From Lyophyllum atratum (Eukaryota; Basidiomycota; Agaricomycetes; Agaricales; Lyophyllaceae): a stretch of 64,000 nucleotides of DNA. The notes under the pieces were generated by a model. It had not been told where the DNA came from. It worked only from the letters and a program-made list of their open reading frames with translations, and ran no database searches. A program made the position numbers and the translations under genes. Location: assembly GCA_014905825.1 (NCBI GenBank), contig JACGCN010000004.1, positions 2,046,001-2,110,000 on the forward strand, given 5' to 3'. Below are positions 43,989 through 54,548 of this stretch, in pieces; the first letter of the stretch is position 1, and every line of letters begins with the position of its first letter.

Positions 43989-46900
43989 ATGCCCCCTCGC
44001 CCCGCCCCCTTGTCCAAGTCCAAACACACCACAAACCGTCTCTCGGCCGTCTACATCGGGTCCAACCCCCCGCCCACCTCCGTATCCGCCTCCCCCTCCT
44101 ACCTCACCTTCACCAGCCCCCCCAACGGCCCGGCATCCCACATCCCCGACCTCCCGGAACCACCCAGCCCCGGTGCGAGCTCCAGCGGCTCCGGCCTGCC
44201 CTCCCCGCCTGCGACCAACTCGACGGGCAGCGGGAGCACGACGGACGATCCGCAGCCTCTTTCACTCAACGAACGCCCGCTGTCGTTCGCTAGTAGTAGT
44301 GGGAGCAGTGGGGGCTCTAGGGACCAAGGCGGCGGTGGGGGGAGCAGCGGTAGTGGCAATGGCCTTTCTGTAGCCGCGCAGAGGCGGTCGTTGCACCACC
44401 GCAGTAACAGCAGTATCAGCAGCATCAACACGATCCTGCGTCCGACGGAGAGGCAGAGTATCCTCGAGGAGCCCCCGCCGCAGGCGCCTGTTGGCATTGA
44501 GGACGAGGATTATGAGCATGCATATAACGACGGTAGGCATACCAACGATGACGAGGAGGGGGACGATACTGCCCGTTTTGATCTCCGTCGTGCCTCTTTG
44601 AGCTCGAATGAGAATGTACTCGCCCTGCAGAGGGTAAAGAGCCTCACGCAGAGGAATCGTCTCGTACGTCCCTCTCGTCCATCTTATCTCCCCACCTTTG
44701 ATTTATGACGGGCACCATGCAGGTCTTGGACAAACTCTCCTCATACCCCCGCTCAGGCACCCCAAACTCCCATTCGGGCCCTTCGCGCTCCCCGGCCCCG
44801 TCCTCGACCTCGGGGTCTTCAACGACCAAATCCACCGCATCCCGCCTTTCGAACTCCCACGCCCGCCGTGCCTCTCCTTTGCAGCCTAGCCCAAGCTACG
44901 ACCCTCGCTCTGGCTCCGAGACCGAACGGGAATCCAGCACGTCGCATCATTCCAGGGACTACAACGTAAACACCAACCATAACCATAACCACAACCATAA
45001 CCAGAGCACCATCTCGAGCTCGAACCACCAACATCAACGCACGGTCTCTTACGCCCCACGCCCGCATACACCGCCCACGCCGCACCGCCGCACACGTGTC
45101 CCGTCCGCACCGTCCTCCCCGCACGATGCCCGCCGGAACGACCTGTCCAATGGGTCGGGCGGGTCTTCGAGCCCCTCGCGCAGAAGGAAGAGGGTGTCGA
45201 TGGCGTCGCTTGTGGGAGAGGAGGAGATGAGGAGGGGAGGGGGGACGGCGAGGTTTAGGGACAGGGATAGGGAGAGAGATAGGGAGAGGGAATGGGAGAG
45301 GGAGAGGGAGGGCGTGTTAGGGTCGGCGAGGAGGAGGGGCAGTCCGACGCTTGCTAGTGCAGCGGGGAGGAGGAGGGGGGCGTTGCCTCTTGAATTTAGG
45401 AGTGCAGATGGACCGGTGAGTTTTTTTTAGTGGGTTGTATGCGGGTTTTACTTTCGTGTTGGTGCTTCCATTCGTTGGCTTGATTCTTGCCTCGAGCAGT
45501 CACTCTTTCTTTGAGTTTTACTTCTGATTTATTTTTGGGGTACAATTTACTCGGCTACTCCTTGGACTCTTTGTGGTCGTGAACGCCCCATACGCATGCC
45601 CCTCCTTTCACCGATTTTCATTTCTTCTCAACGCATTTACATACAACAAGAACAAAGCGGCTGACAACCCCTTTCCCCTCTCTAGTACTCCGCCGAACCC
45701 GAACCAATGACCCCTCTCCGCGCCCCCAGCATCGCATTCACCTCATCCAACTCCTCCACCAACTCCTCCCTCAACTCCCACTCTAACTCCAACTCCAACA
45801 CCGCCTCCACCTCCGCCTCAGGGAGCCGCACCCGTTCCTCCAGACACTCGTATTCCCACGATCTCTCTTCATCCCGCGAATACACCACAACGTACCTGCC
45901 CGCCGCCGCTCCGTCCGTATCCCCTCCTACTTCAACCTCGAACTCGAACTTGCACCACTCCTCCTCCTCGTCTGCAAGGAGGACGGGAGGGACGCCGGTT
46001 ATGGGTATGGGCGAGTATCGCGAGCGCCGGCAGAGTCTGAGGGGGGGCAGCGCGGAGAGCGCGCTTGCTCAGGGTGGTGCGCATGGGTACGGGGCAGGGA
46101 CGGCGGGGAGGAGTCTGGTGGGGGAGGGGCTGAGGGCGGCGGGGCTTAGCCCGACGAGGCGGCGATCGCAGAGGCTCAGCCTTGGGCCTGGGCCGAGGCG
46201 GGCGGGGTGGACTAGCGATGATGACTATGATGACCCCGACGACGACGACAGGGATGGGGATGGGGAGAGGAGGAGTGCGGGTGCGCATGGGGAGAGGAGG
46301 AGGGCCGATACACTTGTTGCGGCGAGGAATGAGGGTGGTGGGGGAGGGGGAGGGGCGGGGAGGGAGAGGGCACAGACGTCGATGGCGGAGTATCGGTATT
46401 TGGGGAGGAGGGAGAGGGATTATGAGTATGATGATTATGAGAGGGGGAGGAGGGAGGAGGAGGAGGGGGAGAGGAGGAGGGCGTTGAGGAATTCGAAGAG
46501 TGCTGTGGAGCCGTTGAGGGATCGGGATGCGTCGCTTGCTCGAGAACGAGATCGAGACAGAGACCGGGACCGGGACCGGGACCGGGACCGGGAAAGATCC
46601 TTCACACGAGACCGGGAGCGGGAGAGAGAGACACTGGAGACACCTGATCGCGCCCCTTCAGCGCTGAGCCGATACGGAACTCTCACCCGCGCACACGTGC
46701 TGCAGGCGCAAGCCCAAGACACTCCGCCGGAGAGGTACGCGAGTCCGTTCGGGACCAGGCGGCTTCCCCTTCCCCCGCCACCGCCCGCTCCTGGGGCGGG
46801 GACGATGCAATTGCATCAACAGCAGCAGCAGCAGCATCAGGAGCACACACGGCTCATGGTAGAAAGCCTCGCCATGTTCGAGGGCCATATCGCTCGTGCG

Positions 46901-48526
46901 GGCTTGGGCGGTGGCGGTGGCGGACGGGTAGGCAGTGTGGATCTGGTGCGGGGTGCACAGGGTGTGGTGGGCGCTGCGGAGCGGTTGAATGGGATGCTGC
47001 GGTATGGGACTGCTAGGGCCCTGGAGGAGCAGGTGCATGCGGAGGTGGAGGATGCGGATAGTGGTGGGGCGGGAGGGGAGAGGGAGAGGGAGCTGTGGGG
47101 GAGGGTGGGAGCGGAGTATAGGGAGGGGCTGAGGGTGAGCGATGAGCTTGTGCGGGGGTTGACGGGGTTCCTGCTCGATGTAGGGAAGGCTGTGAGGGAT
47201 CTGGCGGGCGCGAATGGGGGGGAGGGTGGTGTGGTGCATTCGAGGAGCGTGAGCTTGGATGAAGAGGGCTTGGCGATGGGTGGGGGCAGGAAGAGGGGGA
47301 GTATGAGTCCTGATGTTGTGCTCGGCGCGGGGAGTGGCGGCGGGCCTGGGAGCTCGGGTGGAGGGAGCGGGAGTGGGAGAAGGAGTGTGGAATCGAGGAG
47401 GAGTTGGGAGCCTGCTAATGCTAGGGAGAGTTTGAGGGATGATGTGTCTAGGCGGATTGCAGCTCGGGCGGAAAGTTCGTTGAGTGGGGCGAGGCCTCCA
47501 TCTGCGTTTAGCACGCTTAGGGACCAGGATAGGGGGAGGGGGGTGGAAGGAAGATACGACACCCCACCGCCGCCGGCTGCACAACAAACCTCTAGTGCTT
47601 CGCGGACTATGGCCAGTGGGAATGCAGGCTCTACACGCCGGCTGTTTACGCCTAGGGAACAGCGGGAGATGCAGCAGAACTCCATGACACCAAGCAATGG
47701 GGGCATGCCCACCATCCGTTCTCAGGAGACGTTTTACGGCGAATACGAGCCTTCACCCACACCTACGTCCCGGGTCAATCAAGGAAATCTGGACCGCAGT
47801 CGTACCCTCCCCTCACTTGCCATTCCAAAACCTCTCCCCAGCCTTCCATCCGAAAGTCTTCTCCGGCGGGGTCAGACTGTGACTGACAAGCCTACAGCCA
47901 GCACTGTAAGGGAAAGGGATAGGCGCAAAATTTCTGTCGCGTCGACCTTGACTGTGCGTGGCAACACGGCGCACTTCCCCGGTTCGCTTACGACGCCGAG
48001 CAATGCTACGACGGCGCTGACGCCCCATACCGTGTCGACGGGGCGTACCCCTGAGATGACAGTCTTCCCGTCGCTCCCTCGCACAGACTCTGATCGCTCG
48101 TTCAAGGAGTCTGTCACCTTCTCTCGTCCGTCAACAATAAGCGTGTCCGCGCTTAATGGGCTGCAGCAGCAACACATGGAGAACCAAAGACGGCGGACAG
48201 AGTCTGGTGCGAGCTCGGGGGCAGAGCCAAGCACGAGTTTCGTGCCCCCCAACCGCCTGGAGCGGGCCGTGCAGAGCGGGTCCGAGACGGAGAAGGACAT
48301 CAGGCGGAAGACGGTGGGACGAACGCCGGCTGCGGGGAGGATGTCGCTTGATGGGGCGGGGGCGGGGGTGGGGATGAGCAGGAACTCGACGGTGAATGCG
48401 GCGGATAGGAGTGCGGCTGTTTCGGCGGGGATGTTGGGGGTGGGTGGGGGTGGGATGCTGCCGCCGATGAATACGGCGAGGAGGGAGAGGAGGAGGACTG
48501 TTACGGATATATGGCCCTCGGAGTAG
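43989..48526 (+). CDS. Large Ser/Arg/Gly-rich, mostly disordered protein with one helical core, unrecognised
   Basis: Three exons: 43989-44663, 44723-45415 and 45686-48526 (1,402 residues). The second intron (270 nt) is long for this genome. The sequence is low-complexity: Ser-Gly runs, an NHNHNHNHNQ tract, RDRE repeats (encoded by GACCGGGACCGGG around 46560), a Gln run and a Pro run. One non-repetitive region at about residues 840-960 looks folded and helical (LMVESLAMFEGHIARA, AAERLNGMLRYGTARALEEQ, YREGLRVSDELVRGLTGFLL). Many Arg-x-x-Ser sites suggest phosphorylation control. Third positions are strongly G/C biased, producing long antisense shadow frames. No family is recognised; a scaffold or cytoskeleton-linked role is possible but unsupported. 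Confidence 0.75.
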
Positions 48527-49421
48527 GGCGTGTTCTTGGTGCTGTCACTTGGCTGTAGGGCTGGGGACGGCTGGTGTATTTTGTAGATTTGGTATGGCTG
48601 GGTGAGTGGGTTTTTGATGTTAGGTGGGAAGATGATATGCTGACGGGGTGTTGGTAGCTTTGCTTTCTCTTCTTGTGACATTCTTTTGCGTCCTGTCGCC
48701 ACAGGGAGAGCCTGGGCGCGGGCGATTGTCCTTCTTTGAACTGTACTCCCACCCCTTTCTCGCTTCTGCGCTTTTCATGAGTTGCGCGTATATTTATCCC
48801 GTCTCCTTCACCCTCTGTCCAATTTTTTTGTTTCGTTCTCATTTCGCGACCATTGGTCACCACGTCTTTACCAATGGTCTCAAATCCCTTCTTGCACATA
48901 CTTTTTTCCTCCGACTCCCTTTCTGTCTCTCTGTCTCTCTCTTCTTGACGAGTCTTCATGATGCACGGTGTTCTACGGCTTGACGCACGAAAGATGACGC
49001 TACATCGGAGTATTTTACTATCCATAGTAGTAACTCTACTTTATAATGGCACCATGACGAACCTCTATGCCTGCGCCGAATCGCCGAATACGTTTCGTTA
49101 TCACGAAAGGTACGATCCAGACCATTTACTTGCTTCAGTACGACCTGTCGTGATTGTAAGGATGAAAGTTATGTGTCGCTGCAGTTACAACTGACTGCAT
49201 ACTTGGTGATTATACGCGCGTCGTTCTCAATAGACTATGGATTTTGGCGGACGTTCAAGAAAAGCGAAACTTGCGACACAGCCGATGGCGTGCCAGCAAA
49301 GCGTTCCATTCGTAATAAACATTCTCACCCAGTGTCAACTAGTTCTTCGCGATGGCATCTACCCGCTTAGCAGGATATATCGAAAATTCCTCATGACTCA
49401 TAAGCCAAAACGACGCCGTGT
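48527..49421. other. 3' region of the large gene and spacer
   Basis: Holds the 3' UTR, the first copy of a direct repeat (48790-49115, see next entry) and about 300 bases in which nothing is recognised. Confidence 0.4.
48790..49115 (+). repeat. Direct repeat flanking family X copy 2 (partner 51125-51425)
   Basis: Both copies share, in order, GTC.CCTTCACCCTC, TTTTTT.TGTT.CGTTCTCAT or similar, ACCA.CGGT or ACCATTGGT, CTCTCTCT, TTCTTGACGAGTCTT, CATGATGCAC, TAGTAG.A.CTACTT, GCGCCGAA.CGCCGAA and GAAAGGTACGATCC or GAAGGTACGATCC. Orientation is the same. The pair brackets 49.1-51.1 kb. Divergence is substantial. Confidence 0.5.
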
Positions 49422-50907
49422 TCACAAAGCTGTAGAGGTATCCGACGCATTTCCCAGACAAGTATATCCCCAGGACAGCCCTATCCTCGTCCCCTTGACA
49501 ATGTCAGGAGAGTCGCATTCGCGTGAATACCGCCGTATGTTTCCCGAAACATCCCTCCAGCTCTCGATCTCGCTCCCGCCAAAGTACAATATGCCGGGCG
49601 CGAAGCCATCCCAGGGCAGTACACAAGCAACATGGGGGCGGCGGCCGGGAATTTGCCAGTCACTGGTGCGCCGATGACATGCGGAGATTTCGTAGATGCA
49701 GGTTCTAAAGTTTGCGCTGGGGGGTATGTATGGTGCGTCCTTGAAGTTATCGGTAGCGACGACCACCAAATATGTGCTTTATCCTCATCTACTTTGCAAT
49801 GAGATTCCAGCTTCTCCAGAAAGTCAATAGCAATGACGCGCACCATGTTAGAAATAAAGCAAGGTCCTTCATTTGTTTGGTTAGGCGATCCAAGTCTATC
49901 GAGTATATCCGATCAGCACCACCGTGATATTTCTTTTTGAGTAGTTGACCCTCTTCTGGAATGGGAATATACATATCGTATCCAGGAATGACCGGTTGGA
50001 TGGGCTCGAGGATTTCCAGAACGCGTATAACAAGCGATCTGGTCCCCGCGTGTTCCGGCTCCGTTGAGTGCTCGAATCGAACAAGGATGCGTCCTAGCCA
50101 ATCATATGTCTGCCATGAGTGAATGATGATTGGAAGAAATATAAGCTAACCGGAATAAGGCCCCACCCGTTTCTCGTTTCGGTCCTCCTTAAACAGGCGA
50201 AAAATGCGCACATAGCCCACCGCGTCAACGGTATTAATGCGCAGTGTATCACTACCAGCGAGGTCCATAACAAAGGGCTGCTCCAGATAGTGAATACTCG
50301 GTAATCCGACAACCTGTCGGCGCCCTGCCCATGCTTCCTGCACCGTCCGCATGAAGTCTGGATCCAAAAGGCCTTCTTCGAGGAGCTGTAACTTGAACGC
50401 TTTGTAAAAGGGCTTCGTCATCGACAACAAATTAATCGCCCACGGAGCCCCGCGCGTCGTAAGCATATCCTGCCCGACGTGGAACTGAGCCGGGTCGTTG
50501 TGTGGAGTGAGGCGGAACCGGATCTGCGCTGTGGTTGGCGGGAGCTTCGGATCGCGGTGATGATATAGAAACCCACGAGCATGTGCAGGAAAAGGTAACC
50601 TCGACCAGGTGTTCTCGAAGCCGTAGTAGAATTTTGCACGGTGGGATCCGACCCATACACGGGCCATTTCGTGTTTGGAAATGTCAATAAAGTCCTCGGA
50701 TTGGATGCGTTGGGGGTTGAGGGTTTTAAGGACTCCGTGGTGGTGCCAGTATCTCTTCGACTTGGATTTGACTTCCGAAGTGGTTGCTGTAGGTGGACCC
50801 GAAATATTTCTGGGATTGAAAAGGACGGCGCCCCCGGTGGGCGGGCTCAAAATGTTCTTGGAACGTGCTACCGCCCAAGGGATGCGTGGAATAGAACCGT
50901 AGAGCAT
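49422..50907 (-). CDS. Family X protein, copy 2
   Basis: Three exons on the minus strand: 50907-50151, 50093-49844 and 49776-49422 (453 residues). The first intron (GTTAGC...GGCTAG) is phase 1, exactly as in copy 1. The second intron's acceptor (TAAAG/CACAT) was chosen because it alone restores the frame shared with copy 1, and is uncertain. MLYGSIPRIPWAVARSKNI parallels the start of copy 1. Shared landmarks include MARVWVGSH, ARGFLYHHRDP, TTAQIRFRLTP, PWAINLL, PSIHYLEQPF, RFEHSTEPEHAGTRSLV and LYFGGSEIESW. The protein diverges from copy 1 after the last of these. Function unknown. Confidence 0.65.
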
Positions 50908-51055
50908 GACTTGGAGAGATGTAATGTAGTTGATGAGGAGGGACGTCGTATGAAAAATCAAAAATGTAGTGGTCTTGTGACCGTGACACGTCGAATCTGG
51001 GTCCAAGCCTCCAAAGCAACAAGCGCCTCGCTAGTTCAAAGTTGGACCACCATGT

Positions 51056-51130
51056 TCCCCACCACCCCCCCGCCCCCCCCCCCGACCAGGCGTTATGCCT
51101 ATACTTTGTCGCCCGGAAAATACGCTGTCC
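51056..51130 (+). pseudogene. SRD5A exon-1 relic (fragment H), head-to-head with family X copy 2
   Basis: Plus-strand translation PPDQALCLYFVARK matches TPDQVLYVYLVARK at the start of the intact SRD5A-like protein (33403-33360). The rest of the gene is missing. It lies about 150 bases upstream of, and divergent from, family X copy 2, the same arrangement as the intact pair at 33.4 kb. Confidence 0.65.
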
Positions 51131-52260
51131 AATACGCTGTCCTTCACCCTCCGTTATTTTTTCTGTTCTCATGTCGGGACCATCGGTTAGTACCACATCT
51201 TTTCCTGGCAACGTTTTGAAATCAATCCATTTCAGTCCATGCACATAGTAATACTTTTCTCTCCAACTCACGCTCTCTCTGCCTTCTTGACGAGTCTTTC
51301 ATGATGCACAATATCCATTATAGTAGTAGCACTACTTCATGATGGGATCTATCCGCGCCGAATGGCCGAACCAACGCCGAACAGTTCATTATGTATCTCA
51401 GAAGGTACGATCCGGACGATAAGTATACCCAGGGTGTCTCCATCCTGCATCTAATCCGCGGATCCGGCTTCTTGACTTGACTCCCGCCATTTGACCATTA
51501 TTTCAATGTGTGCAACGCCTGCCCCACACTCCCATGTTCCGATATCTGGTGTAGCACTCTTCACCACGTGTTATGTCCTGTCCATGTACCACGTATCATC
51601 TTGGAAATGGTAGCTTTCCTATTTAACCTGCCTTTCGTATCATCCTACAATCTCATTTCCCAGAGGTCATCCTACTTCAAGCTTTCATCGCAGATGAGCG
51701 ACCCTATCAGGAGCGATCTATGGCTATTGGAAATTCTCATCGTATCTGCATCGTATTCCTTTCGCATAGACCTCTTTTTCTTATGTCGGGCACCTTCATG
51801 ACCGAGCCCTCATCTCACCGTGTAATTTCGCATTGCCACTCGGGGGTTCGACATGTGGCCGGACGCCATCTATCTTCTTCGGTGCGTCCTTCTGCCTGAT
51901 ACCTTTCTCATGCCGAAGCCGCTGCCACCAAGCCTGGAATCCGGAAGGTCATTAAAGCCATTGACACGCGTGTTTGTGTGCGCAATGCCCATCGCCCGTG
52001 CCCGAGCGTGATGTCCACGTCTTATTCCGGTCTTCCATGACGAACTCTGCCGATTGGGAGTCTCCAAGCCCTTACTTCTAATCTTAACTTCTGTGTCACC
52101 GTATCGCCGAACCAGCCCTATCCCCATCTCTTCTGCCCGAGAGTCTAAGTACTTAAAGCAAGTATTTCCGGCGAAGAGTCATAGTATTAACCGGACGATC
52201 CACTTGCCGCCCAGCTACCCGTCACACCCTGTCCCTATCTGTTACCCCCGAGATTAGCGA
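51125..52260. other. Intergenic: second direct-repeat copy, then nothing recognised
   Basis: 51125-51425 is the partner of 48790-49115. From 51430 to 52260 there are only short frames. The last 100 bases precede the NTF2-like gene. Confidence 0.45.
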
Positions 52261-52261
52261 C

Positions 52262-52861
52262 ATGCCTGGCTCGACTTACCCCTCCTCGTCACACATGCGC
52301 GACCAATTGTTAACGGCCACAGACCACTTCCTTACTGCCTTTGCAAGTAACAAAACACACCCGCTTACCCTCCTGTCTCACTTCTCCACCACCTGGCCGA
52401 CCTCGATCCAGCATTACCCTTCGACCTGCTCGCACCCACAGTCGTCACTCTTGCGCGGGGCGAATGCGATCCGGTCGTACTTCGACCTACTCGCGACACA
52501 CTGGACGCGATCGTGCGTGGTCCACCGCACTCTGCAGGCCGACATCTCCACGCGCACCGTTGTCTTCGAAGGCAACGTGACCTGGACCTGGAAAAAGAGT
52601 GGTCGCAGCTGGGTGGAAGATTTCACATGTACTCTTGCCTTTGACGAGCTCCTCAAAATCGTGAGCTTTTCGGTGAGGACCGATTCCGAGATCCAGACGT
52701 GCGTGATGCGTGCAAAGGATGTGGATAACTCGTCGCCGCTGTTGTCGATGTTGGCTACCAGTGGTACGCATGTGGCCCACCGCGTCTCAGTGCGTCGTGT
52801 TACTTGCCCTTGTTCCATTCTCGTCATGAACTAACACTAGAGCTACTCGTCTCAGAGGTAG
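52262..52861 (+). CDS. NTF2-like / SnoaL-type domain protein
   Basis: Exon 1 52262-52789 and a 21-base exon 2 52841-52861 across a 51-nt intron (GTGCGT...ACTAG) give 182 residues; without splicing the frame ends at 52834. A helix-rich start (MRDQLLTATDHFLTAFASN) is followed by LLRGANAIRSYFDLLATHW, VFEGNVTWTWKKSGRSWVED, FTCTLAFDE and LLKIVSFSVRTDSEIQ. This alternation of helices and a curved beta sheet is the NTF2/SnoaL cone fold. Members are small enzymes (isomerases, cyclases, hydrolases) or binding proteins; the ligand cannot be read from sequence. Single-domain and soluble, no signal peptide. Neighbours give no pathway hint. Confidence 0.65.
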
Positions 52862-52864
52862 AAG

Positions 52865-54545
52865 GGATGGCCCGACTGCCACGCCAACTTTATCCATGGT
52901 GCAGGGAAGCCACGTTCGGCCTCGGTGTCGTCCACCGACCTCGATAATTGAAGCGGACCTTCAAATACAAACTTACCTCTGTCCCCTTCTTCATCGCCGA
53001 CCCTGTCCGAGCCTTGTCCAGTTCGATCGTTCCCGTCCATCGTGCTACTTTTATCATCTCGCATCATCGCAATTTTTCTCGGATACCCACCTCATCCGCA
53101 CACATTCGCAATCCCCATTTGAAATGCAGCCTTAACCTAATATGTAGTACTAGATTTCATTCGATGCCCCTGATGATTCTGACTTGCACCTGCCGTTTGA
53201 CCTTCAAATCGGCGGTCTCATCGTCCATCTACTCATAGACACCTGATTCTGGCTGCTTATCGCATCCTTCGCGTCTATATCATCGACATCCTACCTGATC
53301 GTCGTAACATCTTCCGCACCGCATCCGCTCACCAGCCCAACGTATCAGATGGCAGACCCCGCATTCCCATATGAAGGTTGTGGGTAGTTAAGTACCATCC
53401 TCCGAATCGGATCGTTGCAGGTGCGTAAATCATTGGTATCAAGTTACCCCTTGGTTCAATATAAACAGTTTAGGCATGGCGGTATAGTGTAACCTCGGCG
53501 GTTGGAGCCATGAGATGACCAAACCGTATGTTATTGAAGAACTCGTGGTGTTCGAGACGACTCGCAGCAGGGTCGCGGAGAAGCATGAGCTCGGCGTGTG
53601 GTGGATTCAGGAGGGCCATACCGAACATGTGGTACCAGGAGAGCTGTTTCGAAAGACACATCGGATAGTCGAATCCGCAATCGCCACTACGGACAGGCTA
53701 GTCTTTTCCCCGATGATAGTCTGGGGGTCTATTCGAGAACGTAAGCTAGAAAGGACAATGGCAAGGATAATCGTGGGTGAGAACCTATTCGGATGGACGC
53801 CTGTGGCCTCGTCGAGGGAAGACTGACGTTTATTTCTAGATTGCCTCGGTCGCGGCGGATATGTGAGTCGGAGGCTATCATCGCGTCGCCACGAGTCACG
53901 CTTCCCAAGCGCTGCATTGGAGTATCCTACTAGTATTCTGCCCAGTAGCCACACGATCCAATTTCGAGCAAATCGAAAGGAAGACAGCTACAGGAGATTG
54001 AATGCTTATAATCGCCTCGCCACACACTCTGCACGTCGCGCACGTATGGGATGCCTCGCGGCTGATGCCAAAGATCACCGACCTGCCCGCCGAAGCGACG
54101 ACCGCGAAGGTCGCGAAGAGCATTCAACGTCACAAGCGATCCATATTTAGCTCTGCGAAGGCTAGTTGGTCGCCCCATGCCGTTGTGTTACTCTTGTGCT
54201 ATATCCTAGCACCGAGCAAGTGCTTGCGTTCTGGTTGGTTATCAAATAATCTAAGCCCGAGTGATGAGGTCGGAGTCCAATCCGCGCCCGAGCCGTCATG
54301 ACATCCCCTCATCCCATTCGGCTTCCGAGGATTATGCCGGCTTACATGTGATCTTCAGGTGAAGGGCCATTAATATTGGCATCATGTAGGTTTGGTGGCT
54401 TGTCGCCGACTCCTCTATCGCCGATATGATCAAGATGTGGGCAGCTACCTGAGCCTCAAGTGGGGATAGTGCCTGATAATGCTACCAGTGAGCTGGAACG
54501 GTGCTCGCTCAGCAGCATGATTCGCGGCAGAGGCTCTGAAACTAA
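52865..54545. other. Intergenic, no convincing gene
   Basis: Competing frames of about 100 codons lie on both strands at 53515-53954 with no recognisable domain or splice logic. They may be decayed coding sequence. Nothing else is seen across about 1.7 kb. Confidence 0.4.
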
Positions 54546-54548
54546 GTA

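Noticed and set aside
46555..46590. GACCGGGACCGGG repeat as a regulatory or structural element
   Set aside because: It lies in frame in an exon and simply encodes the Arg-Asp repeat of the disordered protein.
46658..47715. Long antisense open frames (309 and 292 codons) across the large disordered gene
   Set aside because: They arise from strong G/C third-position bias of the sense gene. Their translations are Pro/Arg/Ser/His runs without domains, and the sense strand has the phase-consistent three-exon model.
53515..53954. Overlapping frames on both strands of about 100-115 codons
   Set aside because: Neither strand shows a domain, a credible splice pattern or biased composition, so no gene is called.
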